Positions 46,981 to 56,038 of a stretch of DNA of 64,000 nt are shown piece after piece. Each line of letters begins with the position of its first letter. Position 1 is the first letter of the stretch. Source of the DNA: Aquimarina algicola (lineage in GTDB: Bacteria; Bacteroidota; Bacteroidia; Flavobacteriales; Flavobacteriaceae); assembly GCF_006443095.1 (NCBI RefSeq), contig NZ_VFWZ01000001.1, forward strand, positions 496,001-560,000. The letters are read 5' to 3'. The notes below the pieces were generated by a model. It ran no database searches and was not told where the DNA came from. It worked only from the letters and a program-made list of their open reading frames with translations. The translations under genes were made by a program, and so were the position numbers.

Positions 46981-47526
46981 ATGGCAAAATTATTAAAAGA
47001 ACTCACTTCTGAGCTACAGGAATTTATACAACAACAAAAAGTGTTTTTTGTCGGAACAGCAGCTAACGAAGGTAGAGTTAATATCTCTCCAAAAGGTATG
47101 GATACATTAAGAGTTACAGATTCTAATACTGTAATATGGCTTAATCTTACCGGAAGTGGAAATGAAACTGCCGCTCATCTGCTCAAAAACAATCGAATGA
47201 CTATTATGTTTTGTTCTTTTGAAGGAAAACCTCTCATCCTGAGACTTTATGGTAATGCAAAAACCTTTCATCCCAGTGAGCAAAAATATCAGGAATACAT
47301 TAGTTTATTCCCAGAGACACCCGGTTCACGCCAAATTATAGAAATGCATGTTGATCTCGTACAAACATCATGTGGTTATGCTGTGCCATTTATGGATTTT
47401 AAAGAAGAAAGAACACAATTGAATACATGGGCACAAAAACAGGGAGAAGAACGTCTAGATAAATATCGCAAAGAAAAAAATGTATCAAGTATTGATGGTT
47501 TCGAAACAGGACTACCCAATGAATAA
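46981..47526 (+). CDS. pyridoxamine 5'-phosphate oxidase family protein
   Basis: A 181-residue split-barrel flavin-binding protein. The VFFVGTAANEGRVNISPKG strand pair and the VIWLNLTGSGNETAAHL segment are typical of the PNPOx-like family. It likely binds FMN or F420-type cofactor and may act as a reductase. No substrate can be read from sequence. It stands 140 bp from the divergent GNAT-DUF4440 gene and about 100 bp before the phosphofructokinase. Confidence 0.85.
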   Translation: MAKLLKELTSELQEFIQQQKVFFVGTAANEGRVNISPKGMDTLRVTDSNTVIWLNLTGSGNETAAHLLKNNRMTIMFCSFEGKPLILRLYGNAKTFHPSEQKYQEYISLFPETPGSRQIIEMHVDLVQTSCGYAVPFMDFKEERTQLNTWAQKQGEERLDKYRKEKNVSSIDGFETGLPNE

Positions 47527-47629
47527 CAATTTAAAGACACAAATATTAAATTTTCTTTAAAGAATCTATTTTGCTTGTTTTGACAATTAGGTTTCTATAA
47601 TTTGTGATTTCAACCTATTATAAAAAAAT

Positions 47630-48946
47630 ATGAACCACAAAAACTTCAAAATTCATTCCCTAGGTACTCCGACTGTACAATCTCCTTTACAACTAAGCAA
47701 AACCAAAGGTGATGGAGTTTTCAATTTTATTTCTGAAGATGACAGAGTTTTGCACGACATTTCAACTTCAAACCTAAAAGAGTATTCTAGTGATCATATA
47801 GAAGCAATGAGCATGGAAAAAGCTGGCCCTAGAGAAAAAGTTTTTTTTGAAGCTAAAGAAACTACTGCTGGTATCGTTACTTGTGGTGGTTTGTCTCCCG
47901 GGATAAATAATGTTATTCGCGGTATTGTAATGTCACTTCATTATTTTTATGGAGTGCAAAAAATATTAGGAGTTCCTTATGGATATGAAGGATTGATCCC
48001 TAAATATGGTCATGGTTTTATCAAACTCACCCCAGAACATGTAAAAAACATTCATGAATTCGGAGGTACCATTTTAGGATCATCAAGAGGAGCACAAAGT
48101 GTTCCTGATATGGTTGATACTATAGAAAAAAATAAGATAAACATGCTATTTACTATCGGTGGAGATGGGACTTTAAAAGGTGCTGATGCTATCGGAGAAG
48201 AAATACGTAAACGAAATATCAATTGTGCAGTTATCGGTATTCCTAAAACAATAGATAATGACATCAACTTAATTGATAAGTCTTTTGGATTTGAAACCGC
48301 CTTTGATATTGCAAACCCAATTATCAAAGATGCACATAACGAAGCTACCGGTGCTTATAATGGTGTTGCAATTGTAAAACTTATGGGCAGAGATAGTGGT
48401 TTTATTGCTGCATCTGCTGCACTTTCTATGCCTGTTGTAAATTTTGTACTCATCCCAGAAATGAGTTTTGAGTTAGAAGGCGAAAACGGCCTTTTAGAAG
48501 CGCTAAAAAATAGACTACTACAAAAAAAACATGCTGTGATTGTAGTTGCAGAAGGTGCAGGACAACACTTATTTAACGCTACGGAACAACAAAAAGATGC
48601 TTCTGGAAATGTCTTACACAAAGACATAGGAATACTACTTAAAAATAAAATAAACGAATATTTTAAAACCATACAACATCCAATAACGGTAAAGTACATA
48701 GATCCGAGCTACATCATCAGAAGTGCCCCTGCAAATGCAAATGATAGTGTTTTTTGTACCAGGCTTGCTCATTTTGCTGTACATGGAGCAATGGCAGGAA
48801 AAACCAGATTTGTCGTAGGAATGCTAAACGGCAAATTCGTACATATACCTATTAATGAAGTTACCAATAAAAGAAAGAAAATAGATCTTGAAGGTGACTT
48901 TTGGTATTCTGTTAGAGAAAGTACAGGTCAATTATTTAAAATTTAA
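47630..48946 (+). CDS. pfkA: ATP-dependent 6-phosphofructokinase
   Basis: A 438-residue PFK with an N-terminal extension of about 70 residues, as in the plant/TP0108 clade. GGDGT is at 177-181; a Gly after the Asp favours ATP, while PPi enzymes have Asp there. The PKTIDND loop carries the Lys common to this clade. Phosphoryl transfer to fructose 6-phosphate in glycolysis is the expected reaction. The 4-bp overlap of the stop with the convergent GNAT-like gene is the only link to the glycan block. Confidence 0.9.
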   Translation: MNHKNFKIHSLGTPTVQSPLQLSKTKGDGVFNFISEDDRVLHDISTSNLKEYSSDHIEAMSMEKAGPREKVFFEAKETTAGIVTCGGLSPGINNVIRGIVMSLHYFYGVQKILGVPYGYEGLIPKYGHGFIKLTPEHVKNIHEFGGTILGSSRGAQSVPDMVDTIEKNKINMLFTIGGDGTLKGADAIGEEIRKRNINCAVIGIPKTIDNDINLIDKSFGFETAFDIANPIIKDAHNEATGAYNGVAIVKLMGRDSGFIAASAALSMPVVNFVLIPEMSFELEGENGLLEALKNRLLQKKHAVIVVAEGAGQHLFNATEQQKDASGNVLHKDIGILLKNKINEYFKTIQHPITVKYIDPSYIIRSAPANANDSVFCTRLAHFAVHGAMAGKTRFVVGMLNGKFVHIPINEVTNKRKKIDLEGDFWYSVRESTGQLFKI

Positions 48947-50124
48947 ACGCTATTTAAATTATCTATTTTATCAGGTACATTTTCAAAAACAACATGCTGC
49001 ATTTTTGATTTTCCTATGATCAGAAATGAATGTTCTTGCTTATTTAATTGTAAAACACTGACATTTGAAACATTTTCTATTGCAGCGTATAAAAAATCGT
49101 AAACTGTTTTTCTTAAGAAAGTATATTGTTCTTTATTAAAATCAATCTGAACCCCATCAGGAACATTATTTATTGCCTCAATTGGTGATACCTCACTTTT
49201 TATTGAAAGTATCGGATTTTTTTTGCGTTTTGCTTTATAATTTTTATATCGTACATATGCTATTTTAAAAATAAACTCTTTTATCGTCGCTTTTAAAAAT
49301 TCTATATTTCCTTTTATTGAAGCTAATACAGAACCTTTTGGATAAATGATTTGATGTTCAAAATTGTAGATATGATTACTCCACTCTCTTTTGTAGCTTA
49401 AATCCCCCATTCCCATCTCATACGAAACATGATCATTTGCGAGACACCAATCTAATTTTTTATAAATCTCAACACTACCTAAACTATATTTACCATAATC
49501 AATATCGTAAGAAGATATTGCACTGAATAATCTACCATGAAAATGATGATTGAGAGACACCAAAATAGGTTGATTTCTATCAAAGATGACTAACATTGAC
49601 GCTTTTTTCTCATTAATTAATGAGAAATACAAATTTTTATAATATTCCCATCGCAAAAGGCTTTGACTTGTATCATTACGTTGTTTGAACCGCCTTATCA
49701 GCATTTTTTCAAGGCTATCCATAAAAAAATCATATTGTTCTTTTTCTATATTCCCATAGAATGTTTGATATGAAATCTGAAAGCATGCTTCTAGCCTTTT
49801 TATTCTTCTTCGAATCCCTTTGGCATTGCTTCTAAACCTATGTTTTACATATGCATCCGCACTGTCATGTCCATCTAATACAATAGCATATCCTTTAAAA
49901 AATTGTTCTATTTTTTTTATCGTATAACTGTCTGAACCCAAAACAGGCTGTAAATAATCTGGTACAAAGAAGACAGAGTTTACAGCGTTGTCAATTGTTC
50001 CTTTATTAAAATCAGGATTTTCGATTGTTTTTTCATTTTTAGGATCGTGTACTTTTGAAAAAAGTTTTGGAATCGAATTTTTTTCAAACAATTCGAAAAA
50101 ATAATCTATTCTTACCGTTTTCAT
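48943..50124 (-). CDS. GNAT/FemAB-fold protein, last gene of glycan block 2
   Basis: This 393-residue protein has a RFRSNAKGIRRRIKRLEACF segment followed by a GNAT-like half (about 150-290), as in CelD/FemAB-type proteins (VSLNHHFHGRLFSAISSYD, YEMGMGDLSYK). No signal peptide is evident. It overlaps the preceding FemAB-like gene by 4 bp (ATGA). The role is probably to acylate a glycan precursor, working with the adenylation-carrier pair upstream. That is inferred from fold and context only. Confidence 0.65.
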   Translation of the reverse strand: MKTVRIDYFFELFEKNSIPKLFSKVHDPKNEKTIENPDFNKGTIDNAVNSVFFVPDYLQPVLGSDSYTIKKIEQFFKGYAIVLDGHDSADAYVKHRFRSNAKGIRRRIKRLEACFQISYQTFYGNIEKEQYDFFMDSLEKMLIRRFKQRNDTSQSLLRWEYYKNLYFSLINEKKASMLVIFDRNQPILVSLNHHFHGRLFSAISSYDIDYGKYSLGSVEIYKKLDWCLANDHVSYEMGMGDLSYKREWSNHIYNFEHQIIYPKGSVLASIKGNIEFLKATIKEFIFKIAYVRYKNYKAKRKKNPILSIKSEVSPIEAINNVPDGVQIDFNKEQYTFLRKTVYDFLYAAIENVSNVSVLQLNKQEHSFLIIGKSKMQHVVFENVPDKIDNLNSV

Positions 50125-51209
50125 ACACTTAATCTATAAAAAGGAAAAAAGTAGTCTTTTAGATTTTGCTTATGGACATCAGAATATTCAGGATTAGCTG
50201 ACGAACATAATTCATCATAGACTGTTTCGTTCACAATTTTGCGACCTGTATAAAAAATAACATCTTCATCTTTTGGAAAAAGAGATTTTTTATTTTTATA
50301 CAACCCATCTCCATCTTTCATTCCACCTCCCAAAACATAATGTTGAATTTTACTTTGAATTGCCCACTCTATGATTTTTACTCTCAAAAAATCATTGGGT
50401 CTGTAACTAAAATATTCTGCATTTGTTCCTCCTAGAAAAGCAAACATAGTCTCTTTATAATGAATGATAAGTTCTATAGAAACAGGTATATCCTGATAAT
50501 AGGCTATGGCAATAGAAAAGTTGTTTATATTAGACAGAATAAGATTCTCAAAATATACATTAGAAAAGAAGTAAATACTGTCTGCATTATTTCTATGCAT
50601 GGTTTCTACATAAATATCATTAAAAATTTTAATGATATCTTTTGTTATTTCGCTTTTATTAAAAATTTTAAAATCAAGGTCATAACTTGTTGCTTTTCTA
50701 TAATTATTTCTAACTTTTGGTAGAAAAGCTGTCCATTGATCCTCAAAATTATCTAGTAGAGTTCCTCTAACATTAGAAAGTGTTTTTACTAACGCTCCAG
50801 AATATTTAACTGAGTTTTCGTTTAGACTAAATCGAATAAACTCTGTAATTACATTATTTTCAAGATACCATTTATCGACATGTACCCAAAACTCCTCTAG
50901 ATCTTCTTCTAGTACTGTATCATTGAATAATGGACCACTATATCCATAAGGACTAATCACATCAAAATAAGGATGTTCTTTACCTTTTATCATTACTTTT
51001 CTGAAAACAAAAGGCATCAAAATGATAGGACTCCCGTCTTTTTCGAATAAAAAGAATTTTAAAACATCTGTATCTTTTTGAAAATGTAGCAGATGTTCTA
51101 CAGAATAATACACATTATTATTCCAGAGATTGTGCAACAAATTTTTGTAATTCTCTAGATCTGATATGTCATCAAAATCTTTGGTCAGTAACTTGTAGTT
51201 TTGTTTCAA
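50121..51209 (-). CDS. FemAB/GNAT-family peptidoglycan-bridge-like transferase
   Basis: The 362-residue protein has the FemAB layout: an N-terminal half with YGYSGPLF (about residue 90) and FLPKVRNNYRKA (about 170-180), then a GNAT half with VSIELIIHYKETMFAFLGGTN and a later YVLGGGMKDGDGLYKNKK. The two segments are found in FemX-like and CelD-like proteins that move aminoacyl groups to sugars or peptides. It lies between the fusion gene and another GNAT-like gene. Acceptors are not known. Confidence 0.75.
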   Translation of the reverse strand: MKQNYKLLTKDFDDISDLENYKNLLHNLWNNNVYYSVEHLLHFQKDTDVLKFFLFEKDGSPIILMPFVFRKVMIKGKEHPYFDVISPYGYSGPLFNDTVLEEDLEEFWVHVDKWYLENNVITEFIRFSLNENSVKYSGALVKTLSNVRGTLLDNFEDQWTAFLPKVRNNYRKATSYDLDFKIFNKSEITKDIIKIFNDIYVETMHRNNADSIYFFSNVYFENLILSNINNFSIAIAYYQDIPVSIELIIHYKETMFAFLGGTNAEYFSYRPNDFLRVKIIEWAIQSKIQHYVLGGGMKDGDGLYKNKKSLFPKDEDVIFYTGRKIVNETVYDELCSSANPEYSDVHKQNLKDYFFPFYRLSV

Positions 51210-51243
51210 TTGTAAAAATATTGGTTAAACATATAAGGTTAAA

Positions 51244-53484
51244 TTAGTTAATAGGGGAACTTTTTTTTATTTCTTCATTAGCAAAGAAATAATCATTGAT
51301 TTTTTGGGATAATTTATGGGATAACCAAATAATTCGACCACAGTGCTCTACGTGCCATACCGCTTTGTTATCAAAGATATTACCAGCTAATAATGGCCCC
51401 ATAATATGAAAATTCTCTGATGACTCCAGAGATTGATTCACATCGAATCCTATTTTCGAGTCATTTGGTTTACTATATCCTTTTTCTATAATATTTTTAA
51501 GTAATTGAGGAATATTATCTTTTGTAAGGTTTGTGCTTCCAACACAATTAATTACGATGTTAATAGGGGTGTCATACATCATATTTGTTTTGGTCTGGGT
51601 GTCTAAATATTCTAAAATATACGCTCCAGAATCATTTTTTTGTAAATCGCTAAATCTTCCTGCGATATGATGAAAGCGATTTTCTTCTTTTAGTAATTCA
51701 ACAATTTTAGAATAGTGGAATCCAGCACAACGTTGTCTTCTGCCTATTTCATTACCATATGTACAAGCAAATTTTTTCAGCTCTTTTTCATCTAATTTAC
51801 TAAGTAAAGATCCAAAAGCTTTTGAAATAATCTCTACAGTAGAAGCTGCCCCCAAATGAATTTTGTCAGCTTGATCCAAATCTTTGAAAGTAGCCTCTGC
51901 AATCATTTCTGAGGTTATATCAGTCTGATTTATTAAGGCTTGTAAGTGATATGGAACAAATTCTTTTTTACGCTTAACGTCTATAACTGCATCTGGCAGT
52001 AACCCTTGTGTAGAAATAAAAGTAAATTGGTCTACGTGAGACGTTATTTCCTCTATGTCATTAAGTTTATATAGCATTTCAAGGCCACTTGCGTTAGCAC
52101 CTACGATAAGAACATTGCTTTTTACTTTTTTTTGTCTCTTTACAAAATCTTGTATTTGTCCTAATACTGTTTTTAAATCAGGTGTATAAGGATTATTTAC
52201 AAAAAGTAAATTATTTTCTTCTATCAATGCATGTTTTTTCCATAGATGATTTACAGGCAATGAACCTATAGAAAGTACAACCTTCTCTGATCGTATTGAA
52301 ACATTATCTTTGAAAGATAATTCATATTGATCTTCGATTTTTTGTACATCTTCTACTTCAGACTGAATATAATTGACATCGATTAATCCTTTTACTCTAG
52401 ACTCTTCAAGCTTATTTTTGACTTTTTCATTGATATACCAACCAAAAAAACGACGAGGTATAAAGAGGTCTTCCCACTCATTGTTTTCAATCTTTTCGGA
52501 ATGCTTAGTAATCCAATCAAGAGATAGTGCTCCTCCATCTTTTTTCAACTCATCAAGCAACCAGGTTTTATTATTACTAAGCCATACAATAAATTTACTT
52601 AGTTCTGGTTCCGGCAAAAAGTTTTTTAATGATGTGATAAGATGAACAGAAAATCCTGATCGCGAACCATAGGGTATCCCGGTATGGAATTCTTTGTACT
52701 TATCAATTACTGTAATTGTTAATTTTTTTCTTTCTCTATTATGTTCTAAAAGTTCTAATAAATGTAAGATTGTAAAAGACGAAGAAATCCCTGAACCGAT
52801 AAAGGTTATATCGGATATTTTTGATGTACTCTCAGCCTGCAATCTTGGTGTGTTAATTTTAATTACTTTACCAGGATTACCAACTACTGTAGCATAATCT
52901 GGTACGTCTTTTAATACTACCGTACCTGCTCCTATAGTACACCACTTTCCTATTTTAACTTTAGGAATGACAACAGCTCCTACTCCTACATGAGATCCCT
53001 CTCCTACTTCAACATGACCGCATAAAGCAGCTTTGGGAGAAACGTGAGCAAAATCCCCTATAATATTATCATGATCGATACTAGCTGCCGTATTTATGAT
53101 TACATGTTTACCAATACTTGTATTGGGTTGAATAATTGCACCGGCAAATACTACTGTTCCTTCTCCTATTTTTGCTGTAGGCGCAATAATGGCAGATTGA
53201 TGAATCGCTTTTTCAAAATTACTGTTCAAAAAACCTGCAATTTCTGCACGTTCAGCATTTATACCTACCGCAATAATGACAGGATGACCTTCATGAGGAA
53301 AATCGCTTAAATTCCCCCTAGCGCCATGTGTAACATTTTTAGAAGCATAATGACGACCAGATGGTTTATCATCAAATGTTTCTGTGACCTCATAGCCATT
53401 TTCTTCTAATACCTCACGTATTACCTGAGAATGCCCTCCCGCTCCGTAGATCCTAATTTTATTGGATGTTCCTGTGATTTTCAT
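51244..53484 (-). CDS. fusion of PglD/NeuD sugar acetyltransferase and FAD/NAD(P)-binding oxidoreductase
   Basis: A 746-residue protein with two clear parts. Residues about 8-210 are a NeuD/PglD-type acetyltransferase: Rossmann RIYGAGGHS at 11-19, hexapeptide repeats from 95, catalytic His138 in SIDHD, and the VVGNPGK end at about 200. Residues about 224-746 are an FAD/NAD(P)-binding enzyme with dinucleotide motif GSGISS (230-235) and later LIVGANASGLEML, as in the PF13454 group. The first part should N-acetylate the 4-amino sugar from the PglE-type enzyme. The second part's substrate is unknown; N-hydroxylation or oxidation of the acyl group or sugar is possible. I know of no such fusion. 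Confidence 0.85.
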   Translation of the reverse strand: MKITGTSNKIRIYGAGGHSQVIREVLEENGYEVTETFDDKPSGRHYASKNVTHGARGNLSDFPHEGHPVIIAVGINAERAEIAGFLNSNFEKAIHQSAIIAPTAKIGEGTVVFAGAIIQPNTSIGKHVIINTAASIDHDNIIGDFAHVSPKAALCGHVEVGEGSHVGVGAVVIPKVKIGKWCTIGAGTVVLKDVPDYATVVGNPGKVIKINTPRLQAESTSKISDITFIGSGISSSFTILHLLELLEHNRERKKLTITVIDKYKEFHTGIPYGSRSGFSVHLITSLKNFLPEPELSKFIVWLSNNKTWLLDELKKDGGALSLDWITKHSEKIENNEWEDLFIPRRFFGWYINEKVKNKLEESRVKGLIDVNYIQSEVEDVQKIEDQYELSFKDNVSIRSEKVVLSIGSLPVNHLWKKHALIEENNLLFVNNPYTPDLKTVLGQIQDFVKRQKKVKSNVLIVGANASGLEMLYKLNDIEEITSHVDQFTFISTQGLLPDAVIDVKRKKEFVPYHLQALINQTDITSEMIAEATFKDLDQADKIHLGAASTVEIISKAFGSLLSKLDEKELKKFACTYGNEIGRRQRCAGFHYSKIVELLKEENRFHHIAGRFSDLQKNDSGAYILEYLDTQTKTNMMYDTPINIVINCVGSTNLTKDNIPQLLKNIIEKGYSKPNDSKIGFDVNQSLESSENFHIMGPLLAGNIFDNKAVWHVEHCGRIIWLSHKLSQKINDYFFANEEIKKSSPIN

Positions 53485-53560
53485 TTTAGTTTTCCCTATG
53501 TTTTAAGATGGTTTGTTGGTTTGATTAATTATAAAAGTAATATTTTATTTGTGTTTTTGG

Positions 53561-54166
53561 TTATTCATTTCCTTTCCAGACAGGCATAATTGTGTTTTGA
53601 TCAATATTGACTCCTTCTTTTTTGAAAACTTTTTGAATCGTAAGTAGTAGTATCTTAATATCAAGAAAAAAGCTAATGTTTTCTACATACCAAACATCAT
53701 ATTCAAATTTTTGGGTCCAACTAATGGTATTTCTTCCTTTTATTTGAGCCCAACCGGTAATCCCGGGTCTTACCAGATGTCTTTTGCTCTGTTCTTTGTT
53801 ATATAATGGTAAATACTCCGGCAAAAGAGGCCTTGGACCTATTACACTCATATCCCCTTTTAATACATTAATAAGCTGTAGAATTTCATCAAGTGAATAT
53901 TTTCTTATAAAGGCACCTATTTTTGTAATTCGAGCTACATTATGTACATCTTCTTCTTTACCGGGTTTTAGATCTCTCATTGTTTTGAACTTAATAATTT
54001 TAAAAAGTTTTCCATCTTTACCTGGTCTTAATTGTAAGAAAAAGGGTTCTCCTCTATTTACAATCATCAAAATTAAAACAAGTGTGGTTATTATAGGTAG
54101 CAATATAAACAGACCCAATAATGAAATCATAAAGTCTAAACACCTTTTTATATAAGGATTATACAT
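53561..54166 (-). CDS. PglC-type phosphoglycosyl transferase 1
   Basis: A 201-residue monotopic sugar-phosphate transferase with an N-terminal re-entrant helix (about 8-36). The catalytic Asp93-Glu94 dyad is in SLDEILQL, where the usual Pro after DEI/DEL is Leu (residue 96). IGPRPLLPEYL and PGITGWAQIKGRN follow. It should move a sugar-1-phosphate from UDP-sugar to undecaprenyl phosphate. It is closely related to the gene at 57151, and the two flank the adenylation cassette. Confidence 0.92.
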   Translation of the reverse strand: MYNPYIKRCLDFMISLLGLFILLPIITTLVLILMIVNRGEPFFLQLRPGKDGKLFKIIKFKTMRDLKPGKEEDVHNVARITKIGAFIRKYSLDEILQLINVLKGDMSVIGPRPLLPEYLPLYNKEQSKRHLVRPGITGWAQIKGRNTISWTQKFEYDVWYVENISFFLDIKILLLTIQKVFKKEGVNIDQNTIMPVWKGNE

Positions 54167-54214
54167 CTCTTAACTTGTTTTTATTTAGGTTTTATGAGTT
54201 AATACTATTACTGA

Positions 54215-54454
54215 TTATAATTCTGACTCGATGGTCTTTATCAAATCACCTACATTATTCATATTCATGAGATCCATAAGCTTAAATTTGATATTGAATT
54301 GTTTTTCTACTTCAGAAATAATCATCATATGTGTAATAGACTCCCAACCGTCAACGTCATTGGCAGTTGTTTCATCTTTTAATTCAAAATTTTCATGTTC
54401 TAACACACTTATAAAAGCTTCTCTTACTTTTTTTAGAATATCTTCTTTGTTCAT
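54215..54454 (-). CDS. acyl/peptidyl carrier protein
   Basis: A 79-residue four-helix carrier. Ser39 in DVDGWESITHM is the phosphopantetheine site; the usual D-S-L is E-S-I here. The start overlaps the adenylation gene by 4 bp (ATGA), as in DltA-DltC and other ligase-carrier pairs. It should carry the activated acid for transfer to the glycan by a GNAT-fold partner. The DGWES variant is typical of stand-alone carriers of sugar or surface modification. Confidence 0.9.
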   Translation of the reverse strand: MNKEDILKKVREAFISVLEHENFELKDETTANDVDGWESITHMMIISEVEKQFNIKFKLMDLMNMNNVGDLIKTIESEL

Positions 54455-55956
54455 TTTAGTTCGTTTATATCAAAATATGTTTTTAATTCTTTTCTATTTA
54501 TTTTGCCGTTTATACTATGCGGAAACTCTTTTACAAATTGTACATGCATAGGAATCATATAATCGGGCATTTTTGCTTTCATATGATCAAATATGTTACT
54601 TGTATCAAAAGGATCTGACTCAATGGCTAACCCTAATTCTGCATTGCCCAAATTATTAATGATATCTAGCGCTACCATATTTACCTTTTTTTGAGCGTTT
54701 GCTTTTGCATGAAATTCAATTTCTGCAAGTTCTACTCGGTATCCTCTTATTTTTACTTGAAAATCTGCACGTCCGACATATAAAAAGTCATGATCTTCGT
54801 CTTTAAAACAAAGGTCACCTGTTTTATAATAGCGTATATCTTTACCATCTTCATTTTTAATAAAGAAACTCTTGGCATTACGCTCTTCATTTTTCCAATA
54901 ACCTGGTGTTATCTGTGGTCCTGCAAGACATAATTCTCCTGTCACTCCTATCTGAACTTCAGAATTGTTTTCGTCGACAACAAGATATTTAGTGTCTTTT
55001 TGAGGAGTTCCAATAGCTATAATACCATTATGAGATTTCTGATGGTTTTCTTTATGATAAGGATAAAAACCACTATATACTGTAAATTCTGTTGGTCCAT
55101 AGTAATTAAATATCTTACAATTGGGTAAACAGTCACTCCACTCTTTTGCTATATCACTATGCAAAGCTCCCCCTCCAAAACTACAATATCTTACATCCGG
55201 AGCATTAATTTCTGCAAAATAAGGTCTCAAATAATTTATTATAGAAGGAACCATAGTAAGAACAGTGAGCTTCTGTTCTTTTATAAGTTTGAACACATAG
55301 AAATATTTGATTGCACCTTTTGGTATTGTATAAATACATGCTCCCGACAAAAAAGGAAACAAATAAGTGACCACAGAAAAATCAAACGTAAGTTCAAACA
55401 TTTGTAAGCATCTGTCTGAAGGTAAAAGATTAAACTCTGGTTCTGCATCTATAGCTCTTACCAAGGCTTCTATATTATTAAATGTGATTGGCACCCCTTT
55501 TGGAAGCCCCGTAGTACCAGATGTAAAAAGAATATAAGCAATATCATTACCATCAACCTTTTTATCCTTTAAATTAATACTTACATCTTTGTCTATTAAT
55601 GTAGAAATTACAGAATACTCTTGATAAATAGAATCAACTGAAGAATCCAGTACATATTTGGTTTCGGTTAGTTCAAATATTTTATGGTTTCTTTCAATAG
55701 GTGATGACGGGTTAACGGGCACATAGGCTTTTCCTTCTAGCCAAAGCGCAATAATACTCGCATACGTTTGTATGTCATCATTTGTAACAAGACCAATTAG
55801 TTTTTCATCATCGTCAACAGTATTCGATATTGCATTTCGTATTCTAGAAATCTCTACTGCAAAATCTTTGTATGTATAAAAAGTATTGTTTATACATAGT
55901 GCATTGTGATCTAAATACTTAAGTATTGATTCTTGTAGCTTTTTTACAAATTTCAT
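54451..55956 (-). CDS. AMP-forming adenylation enzyme (DltA/NRPS A-domain-like)
   Basis: A 501-residue stand-alone adenylation protein. A3 is LFTSGTTGLPKG (143-154), followed by YYGPTEFTVYSGF (A5), YKTGDL (A7), KIRGYRVELAEIE (A8) and Lys485 in INGKINRKEL (A10). Length is DltA-like, so it should activate an amino or other carboxylic acid with ATP and load it on the carrier encoded with a 4-bp overlap. DltB and DltD are absent, so this is not a teichoic-acid system. Amino-acid specificity cannot be read with confidence. Confidence 0.9.
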   Translation of the reverse strand: MKFVKKLQESILKYLDHNALCINNTFYTYKDFAVEISRIRNAISNTVDDDEKLIGLVTNDDIQTYASIIALWLEGKAYVPVNPSSPIERNHKIFELTETKYVLDSSVDSIYQEYSVISTLIDKDVSINLKDKKVDGNDIAYILFTSGTTGLPKGVPITFNNIEALVRAIDAEPEFNLLPSDRCLQMFELTFDFSVVTYLFPFLSGACIYTIPKGAIKYFYVFKLIKEQKLTVLTMVPSIINYLRPYFAEINAPDVRYCSFGGGALHSDIAKEWSDCLPNCKIFNYYGPTEFTVYSGFYPYHKENHQKSHNGIIAIGTPQKDTKYLVVDENNSEVQIGVTGELCLAGPQITPGYWKNEERNAKSFFIKNEDGKDIRYYKTGDLCFKDEDHDFLYVGRADFQVKIRGYRVELAEIEFHAKANAQKKVNMVALDIINNLGNAELGLAIESDPFDTSNIFDHMKAKMPDYMIPMHVQFVKEFPHSINGKINRKELKTYFDINELK

Positions 55957-56038
55957 GTGTCTTTATAAATAGTTTTCAAAATAAATTTATAATCATGTTT
56001 TTGTTTAAGTTTAATTCTAAATATACTAAATGGGGTGT

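Noticed and set aside
54215..55956. A DltABCD D-alanylation operon
   Set aside because: Only a ligase and carrier are present. DltB and DltD are missing, and the organism type does not make teichoic acids.
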